Of a stretch of 64,000 nt of DNA, positions 35,168 to 43,808 are shown one piece after another. Origin of the DNA: Candidatus Acidianus copahuensis. GTDB taxonomy: Archaea > Thermoproteota > Thermoprotei_A > Sulfolobales > Sulfolobaceae. Both the position numbers and the translations under genes were made by a program. Every line of letters begins with the position of its first letter. Within the stretch, counting starts at the first letter, position 1. Location: assembly GCF_000632495.1 (NCBI RefSeq), contig NZ_JFZT01000061.1, positions 1 to 64,000 on the forward strand, given 5' to 3'. The notes under the pieces are model-generated. The model ran no database searches and was not told where the DNA came from. It worked only from the letters and a program-made list of their open reading frames with translations.

Positions 35168-35689
35168 TTAGAACAATTTAAGTTTCTGATAAAGAGCATA
35201 GAAGATTAGTTCATTAACAAGATTTAATGGAGTTGAGGAATACAACGTTGAGTCCATTTCATTCTCATTAATTCTTACCTTATAATACAACAATTCCCCC
35301 CGCTGCAAGGCTAACGCGAAATAAGAACAATTTTCATAATCACAATATGGGCCGTACTCAATAACTGGCTTTTGTTCGTCAATTGTCACAAGAACGTTTT
35401 GAACTCCCCAATCCAAAAGAGTCACTATTTTTATGCTTCCTTCAAATAATGTATCTGTAACTATTCCTAACTCGGTGTATCTAGTCTCTTTTTTAAGGAT
35501 CTTTAATTGTTGCAGTTTAATTGAGTGCATCATCCTTAAAAATTCCGAATAAGTAAATTCTAGGAAAATATCTCTTCCATCTATATAAATATAAATTTTA
35601 TCATTTATGAAAGGAGATATATATAATTCTCCTTGCGCGATAGCTGGTTTAACTCCATTAAACGTTACTTCTCCTTCTTTGGAGATCAC
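35168..35689 (-). CDS. Hypothetical protein, 173 residues
   Basis: No family recognised. Beta-rich, with repeated strand-turn patterns (IYIDGRDIFLEFTYSEF) and a cysteine pair in YCDYENCSYFALAL. No membrane segment or signal. It is divergent from the methylthioadenosine phosphorylase gene across 72 bp, so the two may share regulatory sequence. Confidence 0.5.
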   Translation of the reverse strand: MISKEGEVTFNGVKPAIAQGELYISPFINDKIYIYIDGRDIFLEFTYSEFLRMMHSIKLQQLKILKKETRYTELGIVTDTLFEGSIKIVTLLDWGVQNVLVTIDEQKPVIEYGPYCDYENCSYFALALQRGELLYYKVRINENEMDSTLYSSTPLNLVNELIFYALYQKLKLF

Positions 35690-35761
35690 AACAATATCTT
35701 ATATCTGGGAAAAATAAAGGTTTGAGCTAACTCTTTTTACTTTTGTTTAATCTTCCTTAGT

Positions 35762-36475
35762 GTGAATCCTGTACATATATTAGCAAAAAAAGGAGATATT
35801 GCAGAAAACGTTTTAATTGTTGGAGATCCAGGAAGGGCTAAAATTTTGTCCTCTATCCTAGAGGATCCAAGAATAGTAAACGAAAATAGAGGATTCTTAA
35901 TTTATACTGGAAAATATCAAGGAAAGGTAATAAGTATAGCAACCCATGGTATTGGAGGACCTTCAGCTGCAATAGTTCTTGAAGAGTTAATTATGTTAGG
36001 TGGAAAAAATTTCATAAGATATGGAACGACGGGAGCGCTAATCCCTGAAATAGGGTTAGGAGATTACATTATTGTTACTGGCGCATCGTACAACCAGGGC
36101 GGGACAATCTATCAATACTTGGGAGAAAATAGTTGTATTGCGTCAGTTCCGGACTTAGAGATAGCTTCGTCTCTAGCGTCTAATTTCTCAAAAGAGGGGT
36201 TAAAGTTCTTCCTAGGAAACGTTTTCAGTAGCGATGCTTTCTATGCAGAAGATGAAGACTTTGTAAAAAAATGGTCCTCTAGGGGAAATATAGCTGTAGA
36301 AATGGAGTGCGCTACTCTATTCACAGTTGGCAAAATAAGAGGAGTTAGAGTTGGAGCAGTACTTGTAGTAAGCGATAATCTAGCTAGAGGTGGTGTATGG
36401 ATTTCTAAAGAAAAGCTTGAGGAGAGAGTTATGACTGGGGCAAAAGCAATTTTAGATACATTAGCGAAAATATAG
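35762..36475 (+). CDS. mtnP: 5'-methylthioadenosine phosphorylase (PNP/UDP family)
   Basis: Phosphorolysis of methylthioadenosine and other purine nucleosides, for methionine and purine salvage. The 237-residue sequence matches the hexameric S. solfataricus MTAP as I remember it: VGDPGRAKILS, IATHGIGGPSAAIVLEEL, RYGTTGALIP, VFSSDAFYAEDEDFV, then AVEMECATLFT and VVSDNLA (Asp for purine). The GTG start gives the expected MNPVHILAKKG. The next gene begins 2 bp after its stop, and the two are presumably co-transcribed. Confidence 0.93.
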   Translation: MNPVHILAKKGDIAENVLIVGDPGRAKILSSILEDPRIVNENRGFLIYTGKYQGKVISIATHGIGGPSAAIVLEELIMLGGKNFIRYGTTGALIPEIGLGDYIIVTGASYNQGGTIYQYLGENSCIASVPDLEIASSLASNFSKEGLKFFLGNVFSSDAFYAEDEDFVKKWSSRGNIAVEMECATLFTVGKIRGVRVGAVLVVSDNLARGGVWISKEKLEERVMTGAKAILDTLAKI

Positions 36476-36477
36476 AA

Positions 36478-37707
36478 ATGAAACTTATTAGGGATCCCAT
36501 TCATGGATATATTGAACTTGACGGGAAAATAACTAAAATCGTTTCTTCTCCTTATTTTCAGAGATTGAGATTAATAAAACAGAACGCAATGGCCTATCTA
36601 GTCTATCCTGGAATGAATCATACTAGATTCGAGCATTGCTTAGGTGTGATGAATCTGTCAAGGGAGTTTGCAAAGTATGCTTTAGCTAATAATAAAACAC
36701 GTTTAAGAGATGATATAATTCAATTATCGGCAATAGCGGGATTATTACATGATGTGGGACACGTCGCTTTTTCTCACACTTTTGAGAACGGGTTAATATT
36801 GGCTAAAGAAGTATATGGAATAGATATTGACGAAAGAAAGAAGAAGACTCATGTAGATTATGGAATAAGAATTATAAAAGAAGGTCTCTCTAATGAGCTC
36901 GATGATTTATCATCAACCTTTGATACAGTTTCCTTTTTAGATGATGTTCTGTCAGAAAAACCAAAGAGTGAAGAGGAGACATTTACGTCTTTATTAATCT
37001 CGAATTACGTGGACGCAGATAGGAGCGATTACTTGCTGAGAGATTCTTACTATGCCGGAGTCGAATATGGTATGTTCGATGTAGAAAGATTAAAGAGATT
37101 TCTAGTGTTTTTAGACGGAGACAAAATAGCTATTCATAAAAAAGCTATGCCTATCGTGGAGCAATTCCTATTGGCTAGAATGTATATGTTTGAGAACGTA
37201 TATTTCCATAGCGTTGTTGGAATGTATAATGCGGTACTATCTCATGCAATAGCTGAAATGATTAAAAAAGAGATAATCTCTCCTCCAGATAAAATTGAGG
37301 ACTTTTTGAAGTTTACCGATTTTTACCTTTTATCTAAGCTAGACCAAGTTAAGGAAGAGTTTAAGGATGCATTGTTGTACAGAACAGGTTTTAAGAGAGT
37401 TAAGGTCGACATAACTGGAAATTGCTTAAATGAATTCTCTTCTAGAAAGACTGAAATTAAGGAAGATATGGAAAGCACTGGAGGATTATTCATTTATCAT
37501 GAGTTTGAAGACGTACCTTATGAGGAAACCGGAAGACCTCTTTACATTTTTGATGGAGAGAAAGTTGAAACTTTAAAAGCAGCATCTACCATAATAAGAT
37601 CTTTAAGCGAAATAAGAAAGGCAATAATAGCATATCATAAAAAGGCAGAAAATGTGGCTAATAAGTATATCAAAATACTTCAAGAATGTAAGACCTTAGG
37701 ACCTTGA
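36478..37707 (+). CDS. HD-domain phosphohydrolase (dNTPase/SAMHD1-like)
   Basis: 409 residues. RDPIHGYIEL opens the protein as in the dGTPase-like family. The metal site is His53 (RFEHCLG), His91-Asp92 (LLHDVGH), and Asp in YVDADRSDYLLRDS near residue 178. Characterised relatives hydrolyse dNTPs or act on other nucleotides. The location 2 bp after a nucleoside phosphorylase fits nucleotide metabolism. Its last 28 bases overlap the oppositely directed mevalonate decarboxylase gene. Confidence 0.85.
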   Translation: MKLIRDPIHGYIELDGKITKIVSSPYFQRLRLIKQNAMAYLVYPGMNHTRFEHCLGVMNLSREFAKYALANNKTRLRDDIIQLSAIAGLLHDVGHVAFSHTFENGLILAKEVYGIDIDERKKKTHVDYGIRIIKEGLSNELDDLSSTFDTVSFLDDVLSEKPKSEEETFTSLLISNYVDADRSDYLLRDSYYAGVEYGMFDVERLKRFLVFLDGDKIAIHKKAMPIVEQFLLARMYMFENVYFHSVVGMYNAVLSHAIAEMIKKEIISPPDKIEDFLKFTDFYLLSKLDQVKEEFKDALLYRTGFKRVKVDITGNCLNEFSSRKTEIKEDMESTGGLFIYHEFEDVPYEETGRPLYIFDGEKVETLKAASTIIRSLSEIRKAIIAYHKKAENVANKYIKILQECKTLGP

Positions 37708-38654
37708 CCTGGCTTACTAACTATATATTTGAGACCTTTGGAATCTAAGAAGGAAATAACGTCACTTAGGTATTTTCTAGTTGTAAATATATGTGGATTT
37801 GGACCAGCATCGAAAGTGTAGCCAGCATTTCCAAAATCTTGAACCCATTTCATTATATCTATAGAAATGTCATTAAGATAAAAGAATGAAGGCCAGGAAT
37901 CCAATATTACGGCATGCATATTGTTACTATGTCTCATCAATAATTCAAAGAATTTCTTCTCATCCCTTCTTCTAACGCTTTCTAAAACCTGTGAAAATGT
38001 GTTATCGATAAACTTTAGTCTAGACTCCATAAGATAAGAGGTCTCAACTGATGTCTGCATACCGATTCTAGAGGAAATTCTTTTTTCTTTATCACTAACA
38101 ATACCAATGACATCAACTAAATCAGGCCAATGATCTTCAGGGAAAACTTGATAACAGAAAGAATCCGATCCATCATCTTTTTGCCCCTTTTCCCATACAA
38201 CAAAACCTCCTAAAGTACTTCTACAAGCGCTACCTGAACCAATCCTTGCTATTATTGATAATTCCCTTTGTGAAAGCCCAAGACCTAAAGCTTCGTTTAA
38301 CGCATAGACTAACGACGAAATACCAGCTGCTGAAGACGCTAGACCTACAGATTTAGGGAAGTTTATATCTGAAAAAATTTTGGCATGGAACGTTTTACCG
38401 GATTTTTTCCTGAATTGATCGAGAACTCTTCCAGCATAGTCTACGACTTCCCGATCATTTAGGGGAGTTGAATTGACTATAACTATGTCTTTTCCATATC
38501 CTTCTTCCAGGATTACTTTAGTCCTTGCATATAATCCATCTAGAGAGACCGAGAAAGAAGGATTTAATGGAAGGTTTAACTTCTTTTCTCCTCTTTTGCC
38601 CCAATACTTTACGATAGCAATATTTGGTGGAGCTATGGCCTCCCCTTCAATCAA
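37680..38654 (-). CDS. mvaD: Diphosphomevalonate decarboxylase
   Basis: Makes isopentenyl diphosphate from mevalonate diphosphate with ATP, for archaeal lipids and quinone tails. Diagnostic motifs: NIAIVKYWGKR at 12-22, PLNPSFSVSL at 29-38, KSVGLASSAAG, GSACRSTLGGFVVWEKG, and TFDAGPNPH with the catalytic Asp. Sulfolobales are among the few archaea with this classical enzyme. It overlaps phosphomevalonate kinase by 8 bp, and the pair forms a pathway operon. Confidence 0.95.
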   Translation of the reverse strand: MIEGEAIAPPNIAIVKYWGKRGEKKLNLPLNPSFSVSLDGLYARTKVILEEGYGKDIVIVNSTPLNDREVVDYAGRVLDQFRKKSGKTFHAKIFSDINFPKSVGLASSAAGISSLVYALNEALGLGLSQRELSIIARIGSGSACRSTLGGFVVWEKGQKDDGSDSFCYQVFPEDHWPDLVDVIGIVSDKEKRISSRIGMQTSVETSYLMESRLKFIDNTFSQVLESVRRRDEKKFFELLMRHSNNMHAVILDSWPSFFYLNDISIDIMKWVQDFGNAGYTFDAGPNPHIFTTRKYLSDVISFLDSKGLKYIVSKPGQGPKVLHS

Positions 38655-39570
38655 TTCTTAAACCTCCGTCTTCTTTTACATCTATTAAATAAATTCCGGA
38701 ATTCTTCCATACTTCTCTAACTTTAGAAAGATCCTCACCTATAGCCATTATCACATCTCCTCCACCAGCTCCAGGAGAAAGAGATATAATTGCTCCGTTT
38801 TTCTCAGCTAGATTAATTAGCTTTTTCTCATTTTCTGTCTCAAGTTCTACACCAACTCTTTTGGCTAAGTAGTTCAAGAGATCTCTACCTAATTTAACGT
38901 GAACAGAAGCTTCATCTAGATATCCCATTTTTAGGAGTTCAATAGCTGTTTCATTTTCGTGATCTATTTCACTTATAATTTCCTTAAACCATTCCTCCTC
39001 ACTCCTTTTTGAAAATGCCTCTACAAGCTTAACTGTGTCAGAGCTCTTTCCAGTGAAACCCAAAAGAATTTCATAATTACCTATGCCTAAAGGTTCTCTA
39101 AACCCGTTTCTCTTATATATTAAGCTACCAAAAACGGCCGCAGCTATATCAAATCCGCTTCCTATGCCTTTTTGTCTTATGAAGTTAGCTCTTTGTGCTA
39201 TTTCATGAATTTCTTCTAAGTTAATTTTCCCCTTTAGTTCCATATACGCGCAAGCCGTTAAAGCAACTGTAGACGCTGAAGAACTCCCTAGACCTGTCTT
39301 TTTGCCATTAATCTGAAATTCATAGTCATTAATGAGTTTTACATGAATATTTGGAAATTCTTGAAATTTTTCCTTGAAGGCAGCTATTACACTTTCTATA
39401 ATAGGATTACCTGTTTCAGTAAAGTTACCATAAGAAGTCTCAAAGAAAAGCTTATCTTCTCCTATTTTTGTACATCTGACTCTCTTATTTATCGCTATAA
39501 CGTGAGATATACCACCAAATACCACAGAGTAACTTCCAATCCAAAGAACCTTCCCTGGAGCACTTATCAT
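38647..39570 (-). CDS. Phosphomevalonate kinase (GHMP family)
   Basis: Phosphorylates mevalonate 5-phosphate. 307 residues with GHMP motifs: APGKVLWIGSYSVVFGG at 4-20, KTGLGSSSASTVAL near 90-105 (ATP loop), and SLSPGAGGGDVIMAIG near the end. It could be confused with mevalonate kinase. Its position directly before the decarboxylase and the Sulfolobus precedent favour phosphomevalonate kinase. It is divergent from the 208-residue regulator-like gene with only 28 bp between the starts. Confidence 0.88.
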   Translation of the reverse strand: MISAPGKVLWIGSYSVVFGGISHVIAINKRVRCTKIGEDKLFFETSYGNFTETGNPIIESVIAAFKEKFQEFPNIHVKLINDYEFQINGKKTGLGSSSASTVALTACAYMELKGKINLEEIHEIAQRANFIRQKGIGSGFDIAAAVFGSLIYKRNGFREPLGIGNYEILLGFTGKSSDTVKLVEAFSKRSEEEWFKEIISEIDHENETAIELLKMGYLDEASVHVKLGRDLLNYLAKRVGVELETENEKKLINLAEKNGAIISLSPGAGGGDVIMAIGEDLSKVREVWKNSGIYLIDVKEDGGLRID

Positions 39571-39598
39571 TTATTATCCTAACATATGATGGTATATT

Positions 39599-40225
39599 AT
39601 GATTAACTTTCTAGAGGGTAAAGAGAGAGCTGTACTAACTACAATAGCTCAAGGAGGTCCTGCTGGGATAAGGGCTACAGACCTTTACCCCACTCTTTCT
39701 CTCTTTATGAGTCAACAAACTGTTCAGAAGACTATAGAAGATTTGTATTTTTCTGGTTACATAACTATTTTAAGAGACGGAGATGAAGTAAGGTATATCG
39801 CGTCAAAACAGGTAAGAAATGCTCTAGTTAACTTGGAAATGCAGAAATATAAATTGGGGAAATATATCGAAAACTTAAAGATGAGAATAGAAGAAATTCA
39901 AAAACTAGAAAAGACTATACAGGTTAATGAAATGAAAAAGGTGGCAACAGAAGGCACACAAGTTGTAGCTTTTTCTGTTCTTTCATTGTTGAAAGAAGTT
40001 CCAGAGTTAACAATACCTGAGGCTATAGAAATTATATCAAAAATAAACGATGAGGTTCTTTCCAAACTTTTTTCGTTAATTTCTCCTGAAATGACTGAGG
40101 AAGACATAAAGCATTTTCTCCTTCTAGTTTCAAAGTATAACGGCGAAAAAGACGCTGAATTACTAAGAATAACTATGGAAGCTATTAAGACTAGAAATGA
40201 GAAAAAAAATACAACGAATTCATAA
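39599..40225 (+). CDS. Winged-helix-like protein with long helical C-terminus
   Basis: 208 residues. The first 75 look like a winged helix-turn-helix (RAVLTTIAQGGPAGIRATDL, then SQQTVQKTIEDLYFSGYI and a wing at RDGDEVRYIAS). A coiled-coil segment follows (LKMRIEEIQKLEKTIQ), then a mostly helical C-terminal domain. Not recognised as a named family. It is first of three same-strand genes (winged helix, Sso10a-like, membrane/coiled-coil). Confidence 0.6.
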   Translation: MINFLEGKERAVLTTIAQGGPAGIRATDLYPTLSLFMSQQTVQKTIEDLYFSGYITILRDGDEVRYIASKQVRNALVNLEMQKYKLGKYIENLKMRIEEIQKLEKTIQVNEMKKVATEGTQVVAFSVLSLLKEVPELTIPEAIEIISKINDEVLSKLFSLISPEMTEEDIKHFLLLVSKYNGEKDAELLRITMEAIKTRNEKKNTTNS

Positions 40226-40280
40226 TTATAAAATATCATTTTACTGATTTAAAAAGGCCAATAAAAATATTGTGGCAAAG

Positions 40281-40289
40281 CTTATAAAG
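40281..40289 (+). promoter_or_regulatory. TATA element before the Sso10a-like gene
   Basis: CTTATAAAG is centred 26 bases before ATG 40311. It lies downstream of the in-frame GTG at 40272, so the ATG is the likely start. Confidence 0.5.
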
Positions 40290-40310
40290 AATAAACCAAG
40301 AGTTATAATT

Positions 40311-40592
40311 ATGAGAAGCAAGAGAGACCAACTCGAAATTATTTCTGATATAATGACTGTCTTAGAGGAAGGTATATCCAGCAAATCCGGATTAATGAAG
40401 TACGCTAATCTCAGTAACAACTTGGTTGAGAAATATGTAGAACTTCTTGTTTCCAGAGGGCTAGTGGAGAATGAGGGCGGGCAATATAAATTAAGCGAAA
40501 AAGGAGAAAGACTTTTGAAAAAATTAAAGAAAATTAGAGAGCTCAATTTACAAATAGCTGAGCTTATAAACTCCATATCAGAAGAATTATAG
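40311..40592 (+). CDS. Sso10a-like winged-helix DNA-binding protein
   Basis: 93 residues from ATG 40311 (GTG 40272 would add 13 basic residues). A winged helix (QLEIISDIMTVLEEG, SGLMKYANLSNNLVEKYVEL, wing at EGGQYKLSEKG) runs into a C-terminal coiled coil. This is the Sso10a layout, in which the coil makes an antiparallel dimer and the wings hold DNA. Sso10a proteins help organise the Sulfolobus chromosome. Followed 2 bp later by a membrane/coiled-coil protein, so the two are co-translated. Confidence 0.75.
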   Translation: MRSKRDQLEIISDIMTVLEEGISSKSGLMKYANLSNNLVEKYVELLVSRGLVENEGGQYKLSEKGERLLKKLKKIRELNLQIAELINSISEEL

Positions 40593-40594
40593 TA

Positions 40595-41134
40595 ATGGAA
40601 GATTACACTTTACTGTTTCCAGTTGGAGCTTTTTTACTTATAGAATCCACTGCACTTTATTTTATATCTACTAAAAAAGTAGAAGATGTAGAAAAGAATT
40701 GGAGTAATATAAAGGACGTATACATGATAAAGGTTTTTGGATATATCCTCGATTTTATATCGTCAATGGATGTAGAGGATAGCCTAATAGAAGTTATAAA
40801 TGTAAAGAGTAAGGAAGCCTCAAAAGCTATAGAAGAGAGAATAACTAGTTCTAGTAATAGTATAAAGGATCTTGCAAAAAAAATTGACATGATAGAAAAA
40901 GTCCAGAGTTACATCTCAAAAATTTCGTCCACTAATAAGGAAATGAAATATACAATTTTTGCGAGTATGATTGTTATGGGACTTTCGTTTGTTGGATCAA
41001 GTTTAGGTAATATATTTCTAGGAATAACGATTGGACTGGAATTAGTAGTCATGTATTATACAATTTATGCACTGATAAGTTATAGAGATTTAAAGAAACA
41101 AATCAATCGTGTTAAAAATGATATAAAAGATTAA
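40595..41134 (+). CDS. Membrane protein with cytoplasmic coiled coil
   Basis: 179 residues. One membrane helix at the N-terminus (FPVGAFLLIESTALYFI), a hydrophilic middle of about 90 residues that is helical and coiled-coil-like (ISKEASKAIEERI style), then two helices near 127-165 and a basic end. Gene spacing of 2 bp after the Sso10a-like gene suggests the two products work together; linking DNA to the membrane is one speculative idea. No family recognised. Confidence 0.6.
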   Translation: MEDYTLLFPVGAFLLIESTALYFISTKKVEDVEKNWSNIKDVYMIKVFGYILDFISSMDVEDSLIEVINVKSKEASKAIEERITSSSNSIKDLAKKIDMIEKVQSYISKISSTNKEMKYTIFASMIVMGLSFVGSSLGNIFLGITIGLELVVMYYTIYALISYRDLKKQINRVKNDIKD

Positions 41135-41139
41135 ACATT

Positions 41140-41553
41140 TTATCTTTTTATTCTATCAGCTTCTTTTTCAAAGAATTCTTTAACTTCTTCTAATCTCTTA
41201 AATCTTTTTTGAAATTCGGTTACCTTTAACTTTACAATCCAGCTAGAATACGGATTCTCATTTAAGAGATCTGGATTTTTAACTACTGTATCATTTATGT
41301 CTAGTATTTCACCGTTTATAGGGAGTCTAAACTTTCCCACCCATTTAGCGCTTTCAAGAGTAAAAATTGTAGTCTTAGGATTAACCTCTTCTCCTTTCTG
41401 TTTTACCTCTACTTGAAATATCTTACCTGCCATATATTGACCTATATCTGTTATCCCAACTGAAATTATATCTTCACCTTCATCTTTTATCCAAATGTAT
41501 TTTTCTTCATCGTATAGCAAATCGTCTGGAAAAACGAAACCTTTAATTTCCAT
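41140..41553 (-). CDS. gcvH: Glycine cleavage H-protein-like lipoyl carrier
   Basis: 137 residues with the H-protein fold: SVGITDIGQYMAGKIFQVEV, then TLESAKWVGKFRLPINGEI, where Lys70 is the lipoylation site. The C-terminus ends in a charged helix. Sulfolobales use several H-like proteins, some for glycine cleavage and some with the sulfur-oxidising heterodisulfide-reductase-like complex. No gcvT, gcvP or hdr gene lies in this window, so the role is open. It is convergent with the preceding membrane protein, with a 5-bp gap. Confidence 0.88.
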   Translation of the reverse strand: MEIKGFVFPDDLLYDEEKYIWIKDEGEDIISVGITDIGQYMAGKIFQVEVKQKGEEVNPKTTIFTLESAKWVGKFRLPINGEILDINDTVVKNPDLLNENPYSSWIVKLKVTEFQKRFKRLEEVKEFFEKEADRIKR

Positions 41554-41604
41554 ACTAAAGAGTAGTAGTTAAAACTTAAAAATTTTAATTATTCTAATAA
41601 GATT

Positions 41605-42090
41605 ATGAAATATGCTGTTTGGCTGGATGGAATTATTCTGGACATAGATTTAACGGATATGCTTCTTAGGCAATATAAAGGCGAGGATGTAGAACTTCCT
41701 TTAATTGATAAGATTTACCCAGATTGGAATGAATTCAAGAAAATTTTCAAAGAAGATATAATCATTGTATCTCCATATAATGAAGAGAAAACTAGAATGA
41801 TTATAAAAAAACTAGGAGATTTCCCATTTATATATTCTGATGGGAAGACTAAACCTAGTAAAAAGCCGATGGAAGTCTTATTTTCAAGTTTTTCATTAGA
41901 TCCTTTGCGAACAATTGTTATAGGTTCCTCTCCACTCGACTTGTTGTCAATTAGATTTTACGATTCGAGAGTAAAATTTGTCTGCATAAAAAGGAAAGCT
42001 AACTGCTCAAAATATTCTCCTTATTTGCAGGTAGACAATCTAATGGAGTTAGTTAAGAGTCTAAAAAGACTAAAAATAGAAGGAAACTAA
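41605..42090 (+). CDS. HAD-like protein with degraded active site
   Basis: 161 residues. The beginning AVWLDGIILDID resembles HAD motif I (normally DLDGT), but the nucleophilic Asp is replaced by Trp or lost. The end KPSKKPMEVLFSS then TIVIGSSPLDLLS parallels the motif III Lys and the GDSxxD motif IV, here GSSxxD. It keeps the fold but probably not phosphatase chemistry. A TATA-like ACTTAAAAATT lies about 26 bases upstream. It is convergent with ilvD and overlaps it by 4 bp. Confidence 0.6.
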   Translation: MKYAVWLDGIILDIDLTDMLLRQYKGEDVELPLIDKIYPDWNEFKKIFKEDIIIVSPYNEEKTRMIIKKLGDFPFIYSDGKTKPSKKPMEVLFSSFSLDPLRTIVIGSSPLDLLSIRFYDSRVKFVCIKRKANCSKYSPYLQVDNLMELVKSLKRLKIEGN

Positions 42091-43763
42091 TAAGGGACTA
42101 GAACTGCCCCTTTTGCTGAAGATGCCACTAACCTTGAGTATTGAGCTAAGAGTCCTGTTTTATACCTAGGTTCTGGCTGTACCCATTCTGAAAGTCTCTT
42201 CTTTATTTCTCCTTCTGATAGTTCTAGATCTAATCTTCCTGAATCAGCATCTATTGTAATGTAATCTCCATCTTTAACTATTGCTATTGGACCTCCAGAA
42301 GATGCTTCTGGTGCAACATGACCAACCATAATACCCCTAGTTGCGCCTGAAAATCTGCCATCAGTGACAAGAGCAACTTGTTCTCCTAGACCCATTCCAA
42401 CTATTGCTGCAGTAACTGCGAGCATCTCCCTCATACCTGGACCTCCCTTAGGCCCTTCGTATCTTATTATCACTACATCTTTCTCTTTAATGTCTCCTTT
42501 CTGAACAGATGCAAATGCTTCTTCCTCCGAATTAAATACTCTAGCTGGACCTCTATGTTTCTTTACTTTACTTGCGGATGCCTTTATTACTGCTCCTTCA
42601 GGAGCTAATGTTCCCTTTAAGATTCTTATCCCTCCTGAAGGAGTAAACGGATTGTTTAGATCTCTAACTACTGTCGAATGATCTACGTCTGGAATCTTGT
42701 ACTCCTCTAAGTTTTGCCTCATAGTCTTTCCAGTTACTGTAATCGTGTCGCCATGTAAGAGATTTGCATCTAATAACTTCTTTAATATTACCGGAACTCC
42801 TCCAACTCTGTTAAGATCTGCCATTACATAATCGCCTCCTGGTTTCATGTTTACTATTTCCGGGACTTTTTTACTAATTCTATCAAAATCATCAAGACTT
42901 AACTTAACTCCTGCCTCATGGGCAATCGCCAACAAATGAAGTACAGCATTGGTTGATCCTCCAGACGCCATTAGTGCAGTAATAGCGTTTTCGAATGCCT
43001 CAAACGTCAATATATTTCTAGCTTTTAAGCCAATCTCCATTAGTCTCATTAATTTGTTACCAGTCTCCTTTGCGTACATTACTCTCATTGAATCAACTGC
43101 TGGTGGAGATGCACTACCTGGAAGAGCTAAACCGATTGCTTCTGATATCATTGCCATAGTATTTGCGGTATATAACCCACCGCAAGCTCCTGGACCTGGT
43201 ATAGCGTTATTTTCCATTATTCTTAGGTCTTCTGCACTTATCTTTCCAGAGGCATAAGAACCTACTGCCTCGTATACATCGCCAATAGCTATTTTCCTAC
43301 CCTTGAAGTCTCCAGGTAATGTAGTACCTCCATACATAAAGATAGATGGTAAGTTAAGCCTAGCCATAGCCATCATTAAACCAGGTTGTGTCTTATCACA
43401 GCCACCTAAAGCTACAAAACCGTCATAACCGTGAGCATTAACTGAAAGTTCCACTGTGTCAGCTATAACTTCTCTACTAACTAGCGAGTATTTCATTCCC
43501 TCACTTCCCATAGCTATACCGTCTATTACTAGAGGAGTAGTAAATGTCCTTGGTGTACCGCCACCTTCTCTTATTCCTTCCTTTACCACTTGGGATATGC
43601 CTAGGAGATGTATGTTGCAAGGCCCTGCTTCACTCCAAGCAACAGCTATTCCAACTAAAGGTTTAGATACATCTTCATCTGATAAACCCATTGCCTTTAG
43701 AAATGCACGATTTGGCGCTTTTTCATAACCGCCATAGACCTTATTTGACCTAGATTTATCCAT
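42087..43763 (-). CDS. ilvD: Dihydroxy-acid dehydratase
   Basis: Dehydrates 2,3-dihydroxy acids in branched-chain amino acid synthesis. 558 residues. The three cluster cysteines are Cys49 (EAGPCNIH), Cys122 (GGCDKTQPG) and Cys194 (GPGACGGLYTANT), the pattern of 2Fe-2S enzymes. The C-terminal TDGRFSGATRG and GHVAPEA are present. The S. solfataricus homolog is known to act also on sugar acids such as gluconate, so a double role is possible. No other ilv genes are adjacent. Confidence 0.96.
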   Translation of the reverse strand: MDKSRSNKVYGGYEKAPNRAFLKAMGLSDEDVSKPLVGIAVAWSEAGPCNIHLLGISQVVKEGIREGGGTPRTFTTPLVIDGIAMGSEGMKYSLVSREVIADTVELSVNAHGYDGFVALGGCDKTQPGLMMAMARLNLPSIFMYGGTTLPGDFKGRKIAIGDVYEAVGSYASGKISAEDLRIMENNAIPGPGACGGLYTANTMAMISEAIGLALPGSASPPAVDSMRVMYAKETGNKLMRLMEIGLKARNILTFEAFENAITALMASGGSTNAVLHLLAIAHEAGVKLSLDDFDRISKKVPEIVNMKPGGDYVMADLNRVGGVPVILKKLLDANLLHGDTITVTGKTMRQNLEEYKIPDVDHSTVVRDLNNPFTPSGGIRILKGTLAPEGAVIKASASKVKKHRGPARVFNSEEEAFASVQKGDIKEKDVVIIRYEGPKGGPGMREMLAVTAAIVGMGLGEQVALVTDGRFSGATRGIMVGHVAPEASSGGPIAIVKDGDYITIDADSGRLDLELSEGEIKKRLSEWVQPEPRYKTGLLAQYSRLVASSAKGAVLVPY

Positions 43764-43808
43764 TGCAAATAAAGTAGAGAACAGTAAAATTTAAACCTCA
43801 CACTAGTC

